Positions 1 through 9,021 are shown, counted from the stretch's first letter. The stretch: DNA of 64,000 nucleotides from Mesorhizobium qingshengii (GCF_900103325.1 NZ_FMXM01000012.1:124001-188000); one strand, 5' to 3'. Notes: generated from the letters alone by a model not told the origin. Translations and numbers: made by a program.

Positions 1-1307
1 TGGCCGAGAACCTCATCGCCGTCTGGCTCGATCTCGAATGCGCATCGGGCAATGACGCGCGCTCCACCGAATCGGAGATACGCGTCGGCGCCAAAATCCT
101 TCCCTACCTGATTGCCGGCTCGGACCTGATCTGCTCCGGGATGGGCTCGATCCTGAAATACGACAATTCGTTCAACCCGTCGCTGATCAACGGCGAGGAG
201 CTGGAAGACTATCTGGTGCTGCAGCGAGATTTCGAGGCCGATGGCGGGCTGACGCCGCTGCCCGAGTCACGCGCGATCGAATTGCGCGAGCGGGCGGTGG
301 AGGCGATCGCCGCCGTGTTCGAGGAGCTCGGACTTTCGACCCCGACCGAGGACATGAAGACCAGCGTGGTCTACGCCTCCGGCTCCGACGATACGCGCAG
401 CCTGATGCCGCGCGACGTGTCCTTCATCAGCGAGGCCATCAAGGAGCGCGGCATCACCGTGATCGACGTGGTCAAGGCGTTGGCCAACCGCGGTTTCCGG
501 GAAGAGGCCGAGAATCTCCTGAACGTGGTGAAGCTGCGCCTTTCCGGCGACTATCTGCAGACCTCGGCGATGATCCGCAACGGGCGGATCGTCAGTGCGG
601 TGAACGATCCCAACGACTATCTCGGCCCCGGCTCCGGCTATCGCGTGTCCGAAGAACGGCGCCTGCAGCTCAACGACATCCGCGACGTGCTGGATCAGAA
701 GGAGGTGCTGCGCTCGGAAGCCCTGCACGAGAAGGACGAGGCAAGGCACATCCGCTATCGCAACCTTGGGCCGGCAGCCAACGGGTCGACAAACGACGAC
801 GTCGTCATCGGCATCAGCCCGGCCTTCGGGTTGAAGCTTTACCGGACGACGGCCGGGCATCGGCTGTCCGAAGTGCTGGGCGCCATGCTGGATGCAATCC
901 GCGCGCGCGGGCTCAAGGCGCGCGTCGTTCGCTTCCGTCACACGGCCGACACCTCCTTCCTCGGTCTGTCCGCCGCGCGGCTTGCCGGCAGCGGTATCGG
1001 CATCGGCATCCAGGCCAAGGGCACGGCCGTCATCCATCAGCGTGACCGCCAGCCGCACAACAATCTGGAACTGTTTTCCAATGCGCCGATCACCAGGCTC
1101 GAGCACTATCGCGCGCTCGGCGCCAACGCGGCGGCCTACGCGCTTGGCGAAATGCCGGAGCCCATCGTCGTGCCGCAGCGAGGCGAGGCCATGGGGTCGC
1201 GCTACCATGCCCGCGTCGCCCTAATCTACGCCATCGAAACCGGACTGACCGAGGCCGGCGCGGCTCCCGAAGAGGTCGACGTCACCCTGACGGGAGCGAA
1301 ATCGTGA
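1..1307 (+). CDS. B12-dependent diol/glycerol dehydratase, fused large and medium subunits (5' partial)
   Basis: The reading frame is already open at base 3 and runs 434 codons to a TGA, so the N-terminal part lies outside the window; the ATG at 141 is internal. The first ~190 residues match the C-terminal end of PduC-type large subunits (SGDYLQTSAM, SAVNDPNDYLGPGSGYR). After a short linker the chain continues as a PduD-type medium subunit (GLKARVVR, SGSGIGIGIQ, IHQRD, NNLELF). The family converts 1,2-diols or glycerol to aldehydes with adenosylcobalamin. Large and medium subunits are separate genes in enterobacteria but one chain here. The stop overlaps the next ATG by 4 bp, so it is translationally coupled to the small subunit. 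The natural substrate cannot be read from sequence. Confidence 0.9.
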   Translation, partial: AENLIAVWLDLECASGNDARSTESEIRVGAKILPYLIAGSDLICSGMGSILKYDNSFNPSLINGEELEDYLVLQRDFEADGGLTPLPESRAIELRERAVEAIAAVFEELGLSTPTEDMKTSVVYASGSDDTRSLMPRDVSFISEAIKERGITVIDVVKALANRGFREEAENLLNVVKLRLSGDYLQTSAMIRNGRIVSAVNDPNDYLGPGSGYRVSEERRLQLNDIRDVLDQKEVLRSEALHEKDEARHIRYRNLGPAANGSTNDDVVIGISPAFGLKLYRTTAGHRLSEVLGAMLDAIRARGLKARVVRFRHTADTSFLGLSAARLAGSGIGIGIQAKGTAVIHQRDRQPHNNLELFSNAPITRLEHYRALGANAAAYALGEMPEPIVVPQRGEAMGSRYHARVALIYAIETGLTEAGAAPEEVDVTLTGAKS

Positions 1308-1723
1308 CCCGGACGCGCGCCGACTATCCGCTCGCCGAAACCCAGCCCGGCGCCGTCACCGGCAAGCATGGCAAGGCGCTGCCTGACATAACGCTGGATG
1401 CGGTGCTTGCCGGCGAGGTGACGATGGAAGACCTTCGCATCACGCCGCAAGCGCTGCAGGCCCAGGCCGACGTGGCGCGCGATGTCGGCCGGCCGACTCT
1501 CGCCCTCAATTTCGAGCGGGGGGCGGAGCTTGTCGAGGTGCCGCAGGATTTCATCATGCAGGTCTACGAACTGCTGCGCCCCGGCCGCGCCAAGTCCAAG
1601 GAAGAATTGCTCGAGGCCGCCGCCACGATGCGCGATACCTATCAGGCTGAACGCATCGCCCGTTTCATCGAAGAGGCCGCCGAGACCTATGCGGCGCGCG
1701 GCCTTTTCACGTTCCGCTTCTGA
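1304..1723 (+). CDS. Diol/glycerol dehydratase small subunit
   Basis: 139 residues of PduE type: DYPLAETQP near the N-terminus, EDLRITPQAL, LALNFERGAELVEVP, YELLRPGRAKSKEELL. It completes the alpha-beta-gamma B12 enzyme with the upstream fused subunit, whose stop it overlaps by 4 bp (ATGA). Enterobacterial PduE has an extra ~35 N-terminal residues that target it to the Pdu microcompartment. This protein begins almost directly at the conserved DYPL segment and lacks that extension, and no shell protein gene is present in the window. I infer a cytosolic enzyme. Confidence 0.9.
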   Translation: MTRTRADYPLAETQPGAVTGKHGKALPDITLDAVLAGEVTMEDLRITPQALQAQADVARDVGRPTLALNFERGAELVEVPQDFIMQVYELLRPGRAKSKEELLEAAATMRDTYQAERIARFIEEAAETYAARGLFTFRF

Positions 1724-1732
1724 AAGGGCCGC

Positions 1733-2431
1733 ATGAGCTGGAAAACGGAATTCCGTTCGCTCTACTATCTCGGTGCGCCCGAGCCGGATGATCCGGTGCT
1801 GGTGCCGGCGCAAACCGCCATCCTGGTCATCGACGTCCAGAACACCTACCTGGAGCGGCCGGATCGCGCGTCGCTTACGCCGCAGGAACAGCAACGCTAC
1901 GACCTGTGGACGCCGTTCCACGAGCGCATGCACGACACGGTGATACCGAACACGGCAAGATTGCTGGCGCTGGCACGGCAAAAAGGCATCGAATGCCTTT
2001 TCGCCCGCATCGCCTGCCACACCAAGGACGGGCGCGACCGCTCGCTCTCCCAGAAAATGCCGGGCTGGAACAATCTGCTGCTGCCAAAGAACGACGCGCC
2101 GTCGCAGCTCGTTGCCGAACTTCAGCCGGCCGGCGACGAAATCGTGGTGACCAAGACCACCGATTCCGCGCTGACTGGGACGAATCTGCGCCTCATCCTT
2201 CACAATCTCGGCATCAGGAATGTCATCTGCTGCGGTATCTTCACGGACCAGTGCGTGTCTTCGACGGTGCGCAGCCTGGCGGATGAGAGCTATGCCGTCA
2301 TCGTGCTCGAGGATTGCTGCGCGGCGGCGACCGAGGAGCTCCATCGCAAGGAGCTCGAAATCATCAACATGATCTACTGCCACGTGATGTCGAGCGGCGA
2401 GCTATGCAAAATCATGGCCTTGGCAAAGTGA
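1733..2431 (+). CDS. Isochorismatase-fold cysteine hydrolase
   Basis: 232 residues. The catalytic triad of the family is visible: Asp34 in LVIDVQ, Lys141 in VTKTTDSALTGT, and Cys174 in FTDQCVSSTVR. Members hydrolyse amides, ureides or vinyl ethers (N-carbamoylsarcosine amidase, biuret hydrolase, nicotinamidase, isochorismatase). The substrate of this one is not identifiable. It starts 9 bp after the dehydratase small subunit and is followed on the same strand by an APC permease, which suggests one operon. A nitrogenous substrate, such as an amide or carbamoyl compound, is an inference from family and neighbours. Confidence 0.85.
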   Translation: MSWKTEFRSLYYLGAPEPDDPVLVPAQTAILVIDVQNTYLERPDRASLTPQEQQRYDLWTPFHERMHDTVIPNTARLLALARQKGIECLFARIACHTKDGRDRSLSQKMPGWNNLLLPKNDAPSQLVAELQPAGDEIVVTKTTDSALTGTNLRLILHNLGIRNVICCGIFTDQCVSSTVRSLADESYAVIVLEDCCAAATEELHRKELEIINMIYCHVMSSGELCKIMALAK

Positions 2432-2530
2432 CGCAGCGTCCGTAGTGTCATGGCTGCACTCGCAGGCCGGGAGACATCGGCCGCCATGTGCGGGGACCAA
2501 AGTACAGCTGTCACCAATGGAGAGGGCTTC

Positions 2531-4057
2531 ATGGCCATAGAAACTGCACGCGGGACGATCGACGTCTCGAAGAGTAACAGCATCAACCTTTTGCACTCGA
2601 AGGCCGTGGGGCTCGCGGGAGTGCTCTTTCTGGCCGTCACCGGCGCGGCGCCAATGTCGGCGATGCTGGGCAATGTCCCGTTCGCGGCAGGCTACGGCAT
2701 CGGCAAATACACGCCGGCCGCCTTCCTGATGGCGACGATCGTGCTGACCATCTTCTCGGTCGGCTATGCCGCGATGGCATCGCGCGTCTCGTCCGTCGGC
2801 GGCTTCTACTCCTTCATCAGCCAGGGACTCGGCCGTGAGGTCGGCATGTCGGCGGGCATCGGCTCGCTCGCCTGCTATTCGCTGTTCGAAGCCTCTCTCA
2901 CCGGTTTGTTCGCATTTTTCGGCAATCTTTGGATCTCCCAGCACTTCGGCATCAACGTGCCGTGGATCGTGCTTGCGCTCGGCATGATCGTGGTCATCGC
3001 GGCACTTGCCTACCGCGATGTGAAGCTGTCGGCGCGGCTGCTCGGCATTGCCCTCATTCTCGAAGTGATCATGCTGGTGATCTTCTCGCTGGGCGTCCTT
3101 TTCGCCCATGGCGGGACGAACTTTTCCGGCGATTCGCTAAATGTGTTCAAGGTGTTCACGCCCGTCGCCGAGCAGACAGTCGGAACCGTGGCCATACCCG
3201 CGGGCGCGGCCGCCGTCGGCATCTTCATGGCGTTCTGGTCCTGGGTCGGCTTCGAGATGGCGCCGAACTACGCCGAGGAATCCCGCGATCCGAAGCGCAT
3301 CATTCCGCAGTCGCTGCTGATTTCGGTGATTGGCCTCGGCCTGTTCTACACCTTCGTCAGCTGGTGCGCGGTGGCGGCCTATCCCACCGAGGCCAACATG
3401 GTGGCCAAGGCATTCTCCGACGGGGTGAATTTCTTCCTGACACCCATCCAGAGTTTTGTCGGCGGCTGGGGCTACCAGCTGATGTCGCTTCTCATCCTGA
3501 CCAGTTCCTTCGCCTGCGGCATGGCCTTCCACAACACCGCTTCCCGCTACCTGTACTCGCTGGCACGCGAAGGCGTCCTGCCACAGGCGATCGCGGAGAC
3601 GCATGATCACCACAAGAGCCCCCACAAGGCCTCGGCGCTGCAGTCGGTTCTGGCGGCGGTCTGGGTCCTGCTCTACGGTCTGGCCTATGGCTTCGACGAT
3701 CCGTCGGGACAGGCCTGGCTTGGCGTCTATACGCTGTTCGCGGTGCTTGGCACCGGACTGCTGCTGGTGCTGCAGGCCGTTGTCTCGCTGGCGATCTTCA
3801 TGTGGTTCAAGAAGAACGGCGGCGGCAACATGCTGACGACGGTCATCGCGCCGTTGATCTCGCTGGTTGTCCAGCTGGTCCTCGTCTACACGCTGGTGGC
3901 CAATCTCGCGACGCTCGGCGGCACCAATGGTTTCGCCAGGAGCATCCCCTATGTCGGGCTTGCGATCCTTATCGTCGGCCTGATCTGGGGCTTCGTGCTG
4001 AAGTCCGCCAACCCCAAGGCGTACGGGAACATCGGTCACATGGTGAACGAAGGCTAG
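2531..4057 (+). CDS. APC superfamily amino acid/amine permease
   Basis: 508 residues and about 12 hydrophobic segments, in the usual APC size range. Typical pieces include the N-terminal LAGVLFLAVTGAAPMSAMLG stretch, the glycine-rich FWSWVGFEMAPNYAEESRDP loop and ASRYLYSLAREGVLP. The start at 2531 is chosen because GAGAGG lies just upstream and the sequence before it is not family-like; an open frame extends back to 2450. It probably imports an amino acid or amine for the surrounding catabolic genes. The next gene is an SDR about 80 bp downstream on the same strand. Confidence 0.85.
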   Translation: MAIETARGTIDVSKSNSINLLHSKAVGLAGVLFLAVTGAAPMSAMLGNVPFAAGYGIGKYTPAAFLMATIVLTIFSVGYAAMASRVSSVGGFYSFISQGLGREVGMSAGIGSLACYSLFEASLTGLFAFFGNLWISQHFGINVPWIVLALGMIVVIAALAYRDVKLSARLLGIALILEVIMLVIFSLGVLFAHGGTNFSGDSLNVFKVFTPVAEQTVGTVAIPAGAAAVGIFMAFWSWVGFEMAPNYAEESRDPKRIIPQSLLISVIGLGLFYTFVSWCAVAAYPTEANMVAKAFSDGVNFFLTPIQSFVGGWGYQLMSLLILTSSFACGMAFHNTASRYLYSLAREGVLPQAIAETHDHHKSPHKASALQSVLAAVWVLLYGLAYGFDDPSGQAWLGVYTLFAVLGTGLLLVLQAVVSLAIFMWFKKNGGGNMLTTVIAPLISLVVQLVLVYTLVANLATLGGTNGFARSIPYVGLAILIVGLIWGFVLKSANPKAYGNIGHMVNEG

Positions 4058-4137
4058 GGCGTCCATCGCCCTGGATTTCTTGCGGCAACGGGGACGGAGG
4101 ATCACTCTGTCCCCGTCTCATTTTGGAGCTTCAAGTC

Positions 4138-4902
4138 ATGACCCAGTCTTTGAAGGGTCGGTCCGTCGTCGTTACCGGCGGATCGAAAGGCATCGGCAAG
4201 GGCATAGCGCGGGTGTTCGCGCTCTCGGGTGCCAAGGTCGCCATCATCGCGCGCCATCTCGACCAGGCTGAAGCGGCTGCCGCCGAGATCGGCCACGGCG
4301 CCTTCGGCGTGGCCGGCGACGTCACTTCGCTCGCCGGCATCGAGACCGCGTTCGCGGCGGCAGCGGCAAGAAACGGTGGGATCGACGTGTTGTGCGCCAA
4401 TGCCGGAATTTTCCCGCAAGCGCGGCTCGAGGACATGACGTCCGAACAATGGGACGAAGTCGTCGACACCAACCTCAAGGGCACCTTCCACGCGGTCAAG
4501 GCGGCGGTTCCCTATCTCAAGAAGTCCGACCAGGGCCGCATCGTGCTGACGTCGTCGATCACGGGCCCGATCACCGGTTTCCCTGGCTGGTCGCACTACG
4601 GCGCCACCAAGGCGGGGCAGCTCGGCTTCATGCGCACGGCCTGCATCGAGCTGGCGAAATACGGCATCACCGTCAACGCCGTCATGCCGGGCAACATCAT
4701 CACCGAGGGCCTTGTCGGCCTGGGCGAGGACTACCAGAAGACCATGGCCGCCTCGATCCCGCTCAAGCGGCTCGGAACCGTGGAGGACATCGGCCACGCC
4801 GCGCTCTACTTTGCGTCGAAGGAAGCGGGCTACGTGACCGGGCAGACGATCATCGTCGACGGCGGCCAGATCTTGCCGGAGAGCCTGGAGGCACTGGCAT
4901 AG
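4138..4902 (+). CDS. SDR family oxidoreductase (FabG-like)
   Basis: 254 residues, classical SDR. It has a TGGSKGIG cofactor loop at 13-20, NAG at 88-90, catalytic Ser about 140, Tyr154 and Lys158 (HYGATK), and a C-terminal VTGQTIIVDGGQ. An NAD(P)-dependent alcohol/ketone oxidoreductase is well supported; the substrate is not. ATG 4138 follows GGAG with normal spacing; a longer upstream frame is not SDR-like. It is the last plus-strand gene before a convergent kinase gene, with palindromes between them. Confidence 0.85.
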   Translation: MTQSLKGRSVVVTGGSKGIGKGIARVFALSGAKVAIIARHLDQAEAAAAEIGHGAFGVAGDVTSLAGIETAFAAAAARNGGIDVLCANAGIFPQARLEDMTSEQWDEVVDTNLKGTFHAVKAAVPYLKKSDQGRIVLTSSITGPITGFPGWSHYGATKAGQLGFMRTACIELAKYGITVNAVMPGNIITEGLVGLGEDYQKTMAASIPLKRLGTVEDIGHAALYFASKEAGYVTGQTIIVDGGQILPESLEALA

Positions 4903-5000
4903 AGCGGTTCACGAACCGCTCCGTCTCCTTGTCTTGACGCAATTCCCAAGGGAAAGCGCTACGCGCTTTTCCCGGGAAAACCGTTTCACGCCTTTCCTGC
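4902..5000. repeat. Intergenic palindromic element between convergent genes
   Basis: Two hairpins fill the gap between convergent genes. 4902-4921 has 9-bp arms (GAGCGGTTC / GAACCGCTC) with a 2-nt loop. 4950-4973 pairs GGGAAAGCGC with GCGCTTTTCCC. A CCGTTTCACG segment follows at 4980-4989. The same vocabulary (ACCGCTCT, CGTTTCACG) returns at 8281-8315, which suggests a dispersed small palindromic repeat of the rhizobial type. It could also terminate transcription from both sides. Confidence 0.6.
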
Positions 5001-5008
5001 GATTGCTG

Positions 5009-6019
5009 TCAGGAAAACTTGCTCAGATAGGCCTCGCACAGCCCGACGGTTCCCTCGGTGTAGGGAAGGCCCATCGACTTGGCGAGGTCCGTCTCCGCGT
5101 GCGAGCCGATCCACGCAACCAAGAGCAGGCGGCGCAGCATCACGAAGGTCGGGATCTCGTCCTCGTCCGCTTTGGGCAGGTCAAGCACGCGGCGATAGCC
5201 GGTCGTCCACGACTGGATAAGATCGGCGGCCTGCGGCTCGTGCTCGTAGAAGGAGATGGGCGTCGCCGCGTCGTACATATACCAGCCGAAGCCGCAATCG
5301 TCGAAGTCGATGACCTTTACTGTCTTGCCGTCGATCAAAAGGTTTGCCAGCCGCAGGTCGCAATGAATGAGGCCGAAGCGGTCATGGCCCTTGCCGAAGG
5401 CAGCCAGCCTGCGGCCGATCAGGTCCGCAGTGCGGCCAAAGAGTTTGGCCTTCGCGGCGTCGACGCCCATGCCGTCGCGCCAGCGTCCCCAATGCGGGCT
5501 TTCCTCGCCGAGGCTTGTTTCGAAATCCCACACGTGGCGGGTGAACCAGGACGGGCGCTTCCACTGCCGGGCGTGGATGTGCATGCGGGCCGTCACCTCG
5601 CCCAGCACCTCGAAAGGCTCGGCAAGCGCCTCGCCTATGCCCGGCTCCGAACCGGTCTCCCATTGCGACAACACGACGTGGCGGGGTTGCGCCAGCCTGG
5701 CATGGCCGACACGCTGGATCTGCTCGCCGTCCTTGCCCGCGACCGGCACGGGTGTGGAGACGATCCCGGTCTGGCGCAGGTCGGTCAGCCAGGCCAGTTC
5801 GGATTGGATGGCCGTCCTTGTATGGTAGCCGTCGCGATGGATGCGGAGTGCCCAGCGCCGGCCGTCGGGAGCCGCGATCCTGTAGGTCGCGTTTTCCGAC
5901 AGGTTGATCATCTCGACGGAAACATCCGCCGGCAGATCGTAGTTGGCGGTGGCCGCCTCCGCCGTCTCCTGCAGGATGCCGAGTTGCTGGTCGTGGGTGA
6001 GCGCGTCGAAATCCGTCAC
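5009..6019 (-). CDS. Phosphotransferase of the APH/choline-kinase fold (homoserine/hydroxylysine kinase-like)
   Basis: 336 residues from GTG 6019, preceded by AGGAC; a TTG frame extends to 6079 but adds unconserved sequence. The catalytic loop reads HCDLRLANLL (Asp221, Asn226) and the metal-binding segment VIDFDDCGFG (Asp238). This fold phosphorylates small alcohols or amino acids with ATP; homoserine, choline and 5-hydroxylysine kinases belong here. Its stop lies just after the convergent palindrome block and it follows the aminotransferase gene on the same strand. The kinase-plus-class III PLP enzyme pairing recalls hydroxylysine or aminoalcohol breakdown, which is inference only. Confidence 0.8.
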   Translation of the reverse strand: MTDFDALTHDQQLGILQETAEAATANYDLPADVSVEMINLSENATYRIAAPDGRRWALRIHRDGYHTRTAIQSELAWLTDLRQTGIVSTPVPVAGKDGEQIQRVGHARLAQPRHVVLSQWETGSEPGIGEALAEPFEVLGEVTARMHIHARQWKRPSWFTRHVWDFETSLGEESPHWGRWRDGMGVDAAKAKLFGRTADLIGRRLAAFGKGHDRFGLIHCDLRLANLLIDGKTVKVIDFDDCGFGWYMYDAATPISFYEHEPQAADLIQSWTTGYRRVLDLPKADEDEIPTFVMLRRLLLVAWIGSHAETDLAKSMGLPYTEGTVGLCEAYLSKFS

Positions 6020-6135
6020 TGTCAGTCCTGCCCGATCATTGTGCCCTTGCCCCAGCCAGAACCCGAACGATCCCGACAAGTCCAGCCGCCGGCTCGAGCT
6101 GGACGCCTGGCAGTTTCAACCAGGTTCGGGCCATG

Positions 6136-7419
6136 TCAACTCGCCTTGCCTGCCTGGTGCAGCAGTTCCCGCGCGCGCGGCATTGCCGCATCGAAGCGAT
6201 CCATGATGTCCTGGCAGGTTTCGTGATCCAGAAGCACGCCGGGCTTCCATTGCAGCACCCGCTTGTCGAGCGACGAGAAGATCGCCCAGACGCCCTGCTC
6301 GTAGAGTGCGCGCGACGCGAAGACGGCGCCCTCCGGGTGGTTGCTGAATTCCAGGCCGAGGATCACGCCTTTCTGGCGCACGCCGGTGAAGATGTCGCCG
6401 TGCCGAACCAGCATCTCGCGCATGGCCTGTGCCATGAACTCGGTCACGGTGCCGACATTGGCAACCAGGGCAGGCCGCTGCAGCATCTCGATGACCTTGT
6501 GGGCGACGACACAGCCGAGCTCGGCCCCACCCGTGGTCGAGATGTGCGCCGCCCCGTCCTCGTTGAGCCAGCCGCCGGCCTTGTCGTTCACCAATGCCGC
6601 GCTGATCGGATAGAGGCCGCCGGACAGGCCCTTGGCCGTCACCATGATGTCCGGCTGGATGCCATAGGCCTGCCAGCCCCACATGCTGCCGGTGCGCATC
6701 AGGCCGGTCTGGACCTCGTCGGCGATGTACATCGCGCCATGCTTTTCGCACAGCGCCTTGCAGGCGCTGAGATAACCGTCCTTCGGCATCGGGAAACCGT
6801 AAGTGGCGGGGATCGTCTCCATGATCAGCGCCGCGACGTCTTCGCCCTTGAGCGCCTGCTCCATGGCGTCGATATCGTTGAAGGGAACCTGGATGAACGT
6901 CTCCGGCTGGTCGGAGAGAAAGATCTTGGTGAAGCGATCGTCGCCGGTCGCCACCGCGAGCCCCGAATGCCCGTGATAACCCTTGATGATCGACACGATC
7001 TTGCGCCGCTTGGTGGCATAGCGGGCGCTCTTGATGGCGATGTCCACCGCCTCCGCGCCGCCCGGCGCGAAGACCGCATATTTCATTCCCGGCGAGACAT
7101 TGACTAGGGATTCGGCCAGCGCCGTGCGCGCCACGGAGGGGAACCAGTGATTGCCGATATCGAAATAATCGAGCGCGCTCTTCAGCGTCTCGACCAGCTC
7201 CGGATGGCGGTGACCGAGATTGTAGGTGCCGCCGTTCAGGTGCAGGTCGATCAGGCGGCGCCCCGACATGTCGTAGAGGAAGTAGCCCTCCCGCCTGCCG
7301 ATCACCAGATCTATCCCGGCCTTCTGCCAGAACTTGGTCTTGTCGGGATTCCAGAAACGGATTGCCTTGTCAAAAAAATCCTGCTTCGACTCAAAACTGA
7401 AGGGGCCGAAGTCGTACAT
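6136..7419 (-). CDS. Class III (PLP-dependent) aminotransferase or related phospho-lyase
   Basis: 427 residues, full length for the family. Visible elements: APGGAEA phosphate-binding turn at 118-124, IKGYHGHSG, Asp234 in IADEVQTG, and the PLP lysine Lys263 in TAKGLSGGLYP. Class III enzymes use omega-amino or amino-alcohol substrates, and some members are phospho-lyases acting on O-phosphorylated amino alcohols. It is first in a minus-strand pair with the APH-fold kinase, about 116 bp apart, and is divergent from an SDR gene about 100 bp away. Substrate unknown. Confidence 0.85.
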   Translation of the reverse strand: MYDFGPFSFESKQDFFDKAIRFWNPDKTKFWQKAGIDLVIGRREGYFLYDMSGRRLIDLHLNGGTYNLGHRHPELVETLKSALDYFDIGNHWFPSVARTALAESLVNVSPGMKYAVFAPGGAEAVDIAIKSARYATKRRKIVSIIKGYHGHSGLAVATGDDRFTKIFLSDQPETFIQVPFNDIDAMEQALKGEDVAALIMETIPATYGFPMPKDGYLSACKALCEKHGAMYIADEVQTGLMRTGSMWGWQAYGIQPDIMVTAKGLSGGLYPISAALVNDKAGGWLNEDGAAHISTTGGAELGCVVAHKVIEMLQRPALVANVGTVTEFMAQAMREMLVRHGDIFTGVRQKGVILGLEFSNHPEGAVFASRALYEQGVWAIFSSLDKRVLQWKPGVLLDHETCQDIMDRFDAAMPRARELLHQAGKAS

Positions 7420-7520
7420 GCTGTCTTTTCCCCAAAGGTTGATTGGCGCTCACCAAGGCTGGCGAGGCTCGCCCGCCGGATGATGCAGGATTACGAGCCG
7501 CGGAGAAAGGGTGGAGAGGG

Positions 7521-8282
7521 ATGATCCTGAAGGACAGGACCGCGATCGTGACCGGCGCGGGATCGGGCATCGGCAGGGCGGCGGCGCTGATCATCGCGCG
7601 CGAGGGCGCGGTGGTCGGGGTGGCGGACCGCAGCGCCGACGGCGCGAACGCGACCGTCGAACAGATCCTTGCTGCCGGTGGCCGGGCGAAAGCGCTCGTG
7701 TTCGACCTCACCGACGATCAGGCGCTTGAAGCCGGTTTCCGCGATTTCATCGACACGCAAGGCCGGATCGACATCCTCCACAACCATGCCGGCGTGCAGG
7801 TCGAGGGTGACGTGCTGGGTGTGAGCGTCATAGGCTTCGACGCGTCCTGGACGCTCAACGTGCGGGCTCACTTCCTCGGCGCCCGCATCGTCATGCCGTT
7901 CATGAAGAAGGCCGGCCGCGGAGTTATTCTCAACACGTCGTCGAGCTCCGGCGTGCTCTACGACCGTGAGATGATCGCCTATACGACGACCAAGCACGCG
8001 GTAATCGCGATGACCAGGCAGATGGCGGGCGACTATGGCCGCTTCGGCATTCGCGTCAACGCGCTGTGCCCCGGCTGGGTCGACACGCCCTTCAATGGCC
8101 CTTTCATCGCCCAGATGGGGGGCCGGGACGCCATCGAAGCCTACATCCGCGAAAAGGTGCCGCTTGGCCGCTGGGCAAGCGTCGAGGAAATCGCCGAGTC
8201 CGTGCTGTTTCTGGTCTCCGACCGGTCCTCGTACATGACGGGCCAGATCCTGGTCGTCGACGGCGGAGAAACGGTAGTCTAG
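7521..8282 (+). CDS. SDR family oxidoreductase
   Basis: 253 residues. Cofactor loop TGAGSGIG at 11-18, NHAG at 88-91 in place of the usual NNAG, catalytic Ser about 141, Tyr154 and Lys158 (YTTTK), and a C-terminal MTGQILVVDGGE. ATG 7521 follows GGAGAGGG; an open frame back to 7443 is not family-like. It is divergent from the aminotransferase, so the two probably share a regulatory region, and it may process the aldehyde or ketone made by the cluster (inference). Confidence 0.85.
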   Translation: MILKDRTAIVTGAGSGIGRAAALIIAREGAVVGVADRSADGANATVEQILAAGGRAKALVFDLTDDQALEAGFRDFIDTQGRIDILHNHAGVQVEGDVLGVSVIGFDASWTLNVRAHFLGARIVMPFMKKAGRGVILNTSSSSGVLYDREMIAYTTTKHAVIAMTRQMAGDYGRFGIRVNALCPGWVDTPFNGPFIAQMGGRDAIEAYIREKVPLGRWASVEEIAESVLFLVSDRSSYMTGQILVVDGGETVV

Positions 8283-8315
8283 CGGATCATCGTTTCACGG
8301 AAACGCAGAACCGCT
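8281..8315. repeat. Nested palindrome after SDR gene
   Basis: CGTTTC-ACG-GAAACG (8291-8305) is enclosed by AGCGG (8281-8285) and CCGCT (8311-8315), and begins inside the SDR stop codon. It shares ACCGCTCT and CGTTTCACG with the element at 4902-5000. It is probably a dispersed palindromic repeat that can act as a transcript-end hairpin. Confidence 0.55.
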
Positions 8316-8383
8316 CTACCGAAATGCTTTCCGGGTTACTCGTCGATGCAAGGGCCGACGGCCGAGTTTGCCAAGGGACTGTT

Positions 8384-8459
<76 letters not shown>

Positions 8460-8631
8460 ACTTCCGGCAGTCAACCGGCGCCGTTTCCGGCGAAGAGATC
8501 CGGCGCGGGTTGGAGACCGCGCCGTTAGTGCAGGCGGCTTCTAACCCCGCCCTTCGTCAATATCAAGCCTTGAATACCGGCTTTTTGTTCACAGGCCGAG
8601 AAAGCCTGCAAACGCTTGCGTCCCAGGCCGA

Positions 8632-9021
8632 TCAGACCTCGTCGTCGTCGTCGCCAACGCCGATCATGTCGGCGACGTCGTCATCTTCTTCCTCTTCGTC
8701 GGCCAGGAAGGTGTCGTCCTCGTCGTCGCCGAGGTCGACGTCGTCCTCGTCATCGCCGAGATCGGGCAGATCATCGGCCTTGACGTCCTCGTCGGCCTCT
8801 TCGAGCGAGACGACCTCAACGCCCTCTTCGTCCTCGGCGTCCACTTCCTTCTCGGCCACTTCCTCTTCCTCCTCGAGGGCGGCGATCTTGCCTTCCTCGA
8901 AATAGGAACGCGGATAGGTCTTGCCGGTGTAGGGCGAGACGATCGGGTCCTTGTTCAGGTCGTAGAATTTTCGGCCCGTCTCCGGGTCGATGCGTTTTGT
9001 GCCAAGTTCGGTTTTTGCCAC
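8632..9021 (-). CDS. TIGR02300-like acidic protein
   Basis: 129 residues from GTG 9021. The N-terminal half is conserved (KTELGTKRIDPETG, KFYDLNKDPIVSPYTGK, PRSYFEE). The rest is a long Asp/Glu-rich tail. The usual family start (M/V-AK-x-ELGTKR) fixes the GTG; an ATG frame reaching 9078 adds unconserved residues. Small proteins of this type are widespread in alphaproteobacteria and their function is unknown. The strongly acidic tail suggests a disordered, possibly nucleic-acid-mimicking or cation-binding region. It is divergent from aroA and upstream of tRNA-Ala. Confidence 0.8.
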   Translation of the reverse strand: MAKTELGTKRIDPETGRKFYDLNKDPIVSPYTGKTYPRSYFEEGKIAALEEEEEVAEKEVDAEDEEGVEVVSLEEADEDVKADDLPDLGDDEDDVDLGDDEDDTFLADEEEEDDDVADMIGVGDDDDEV

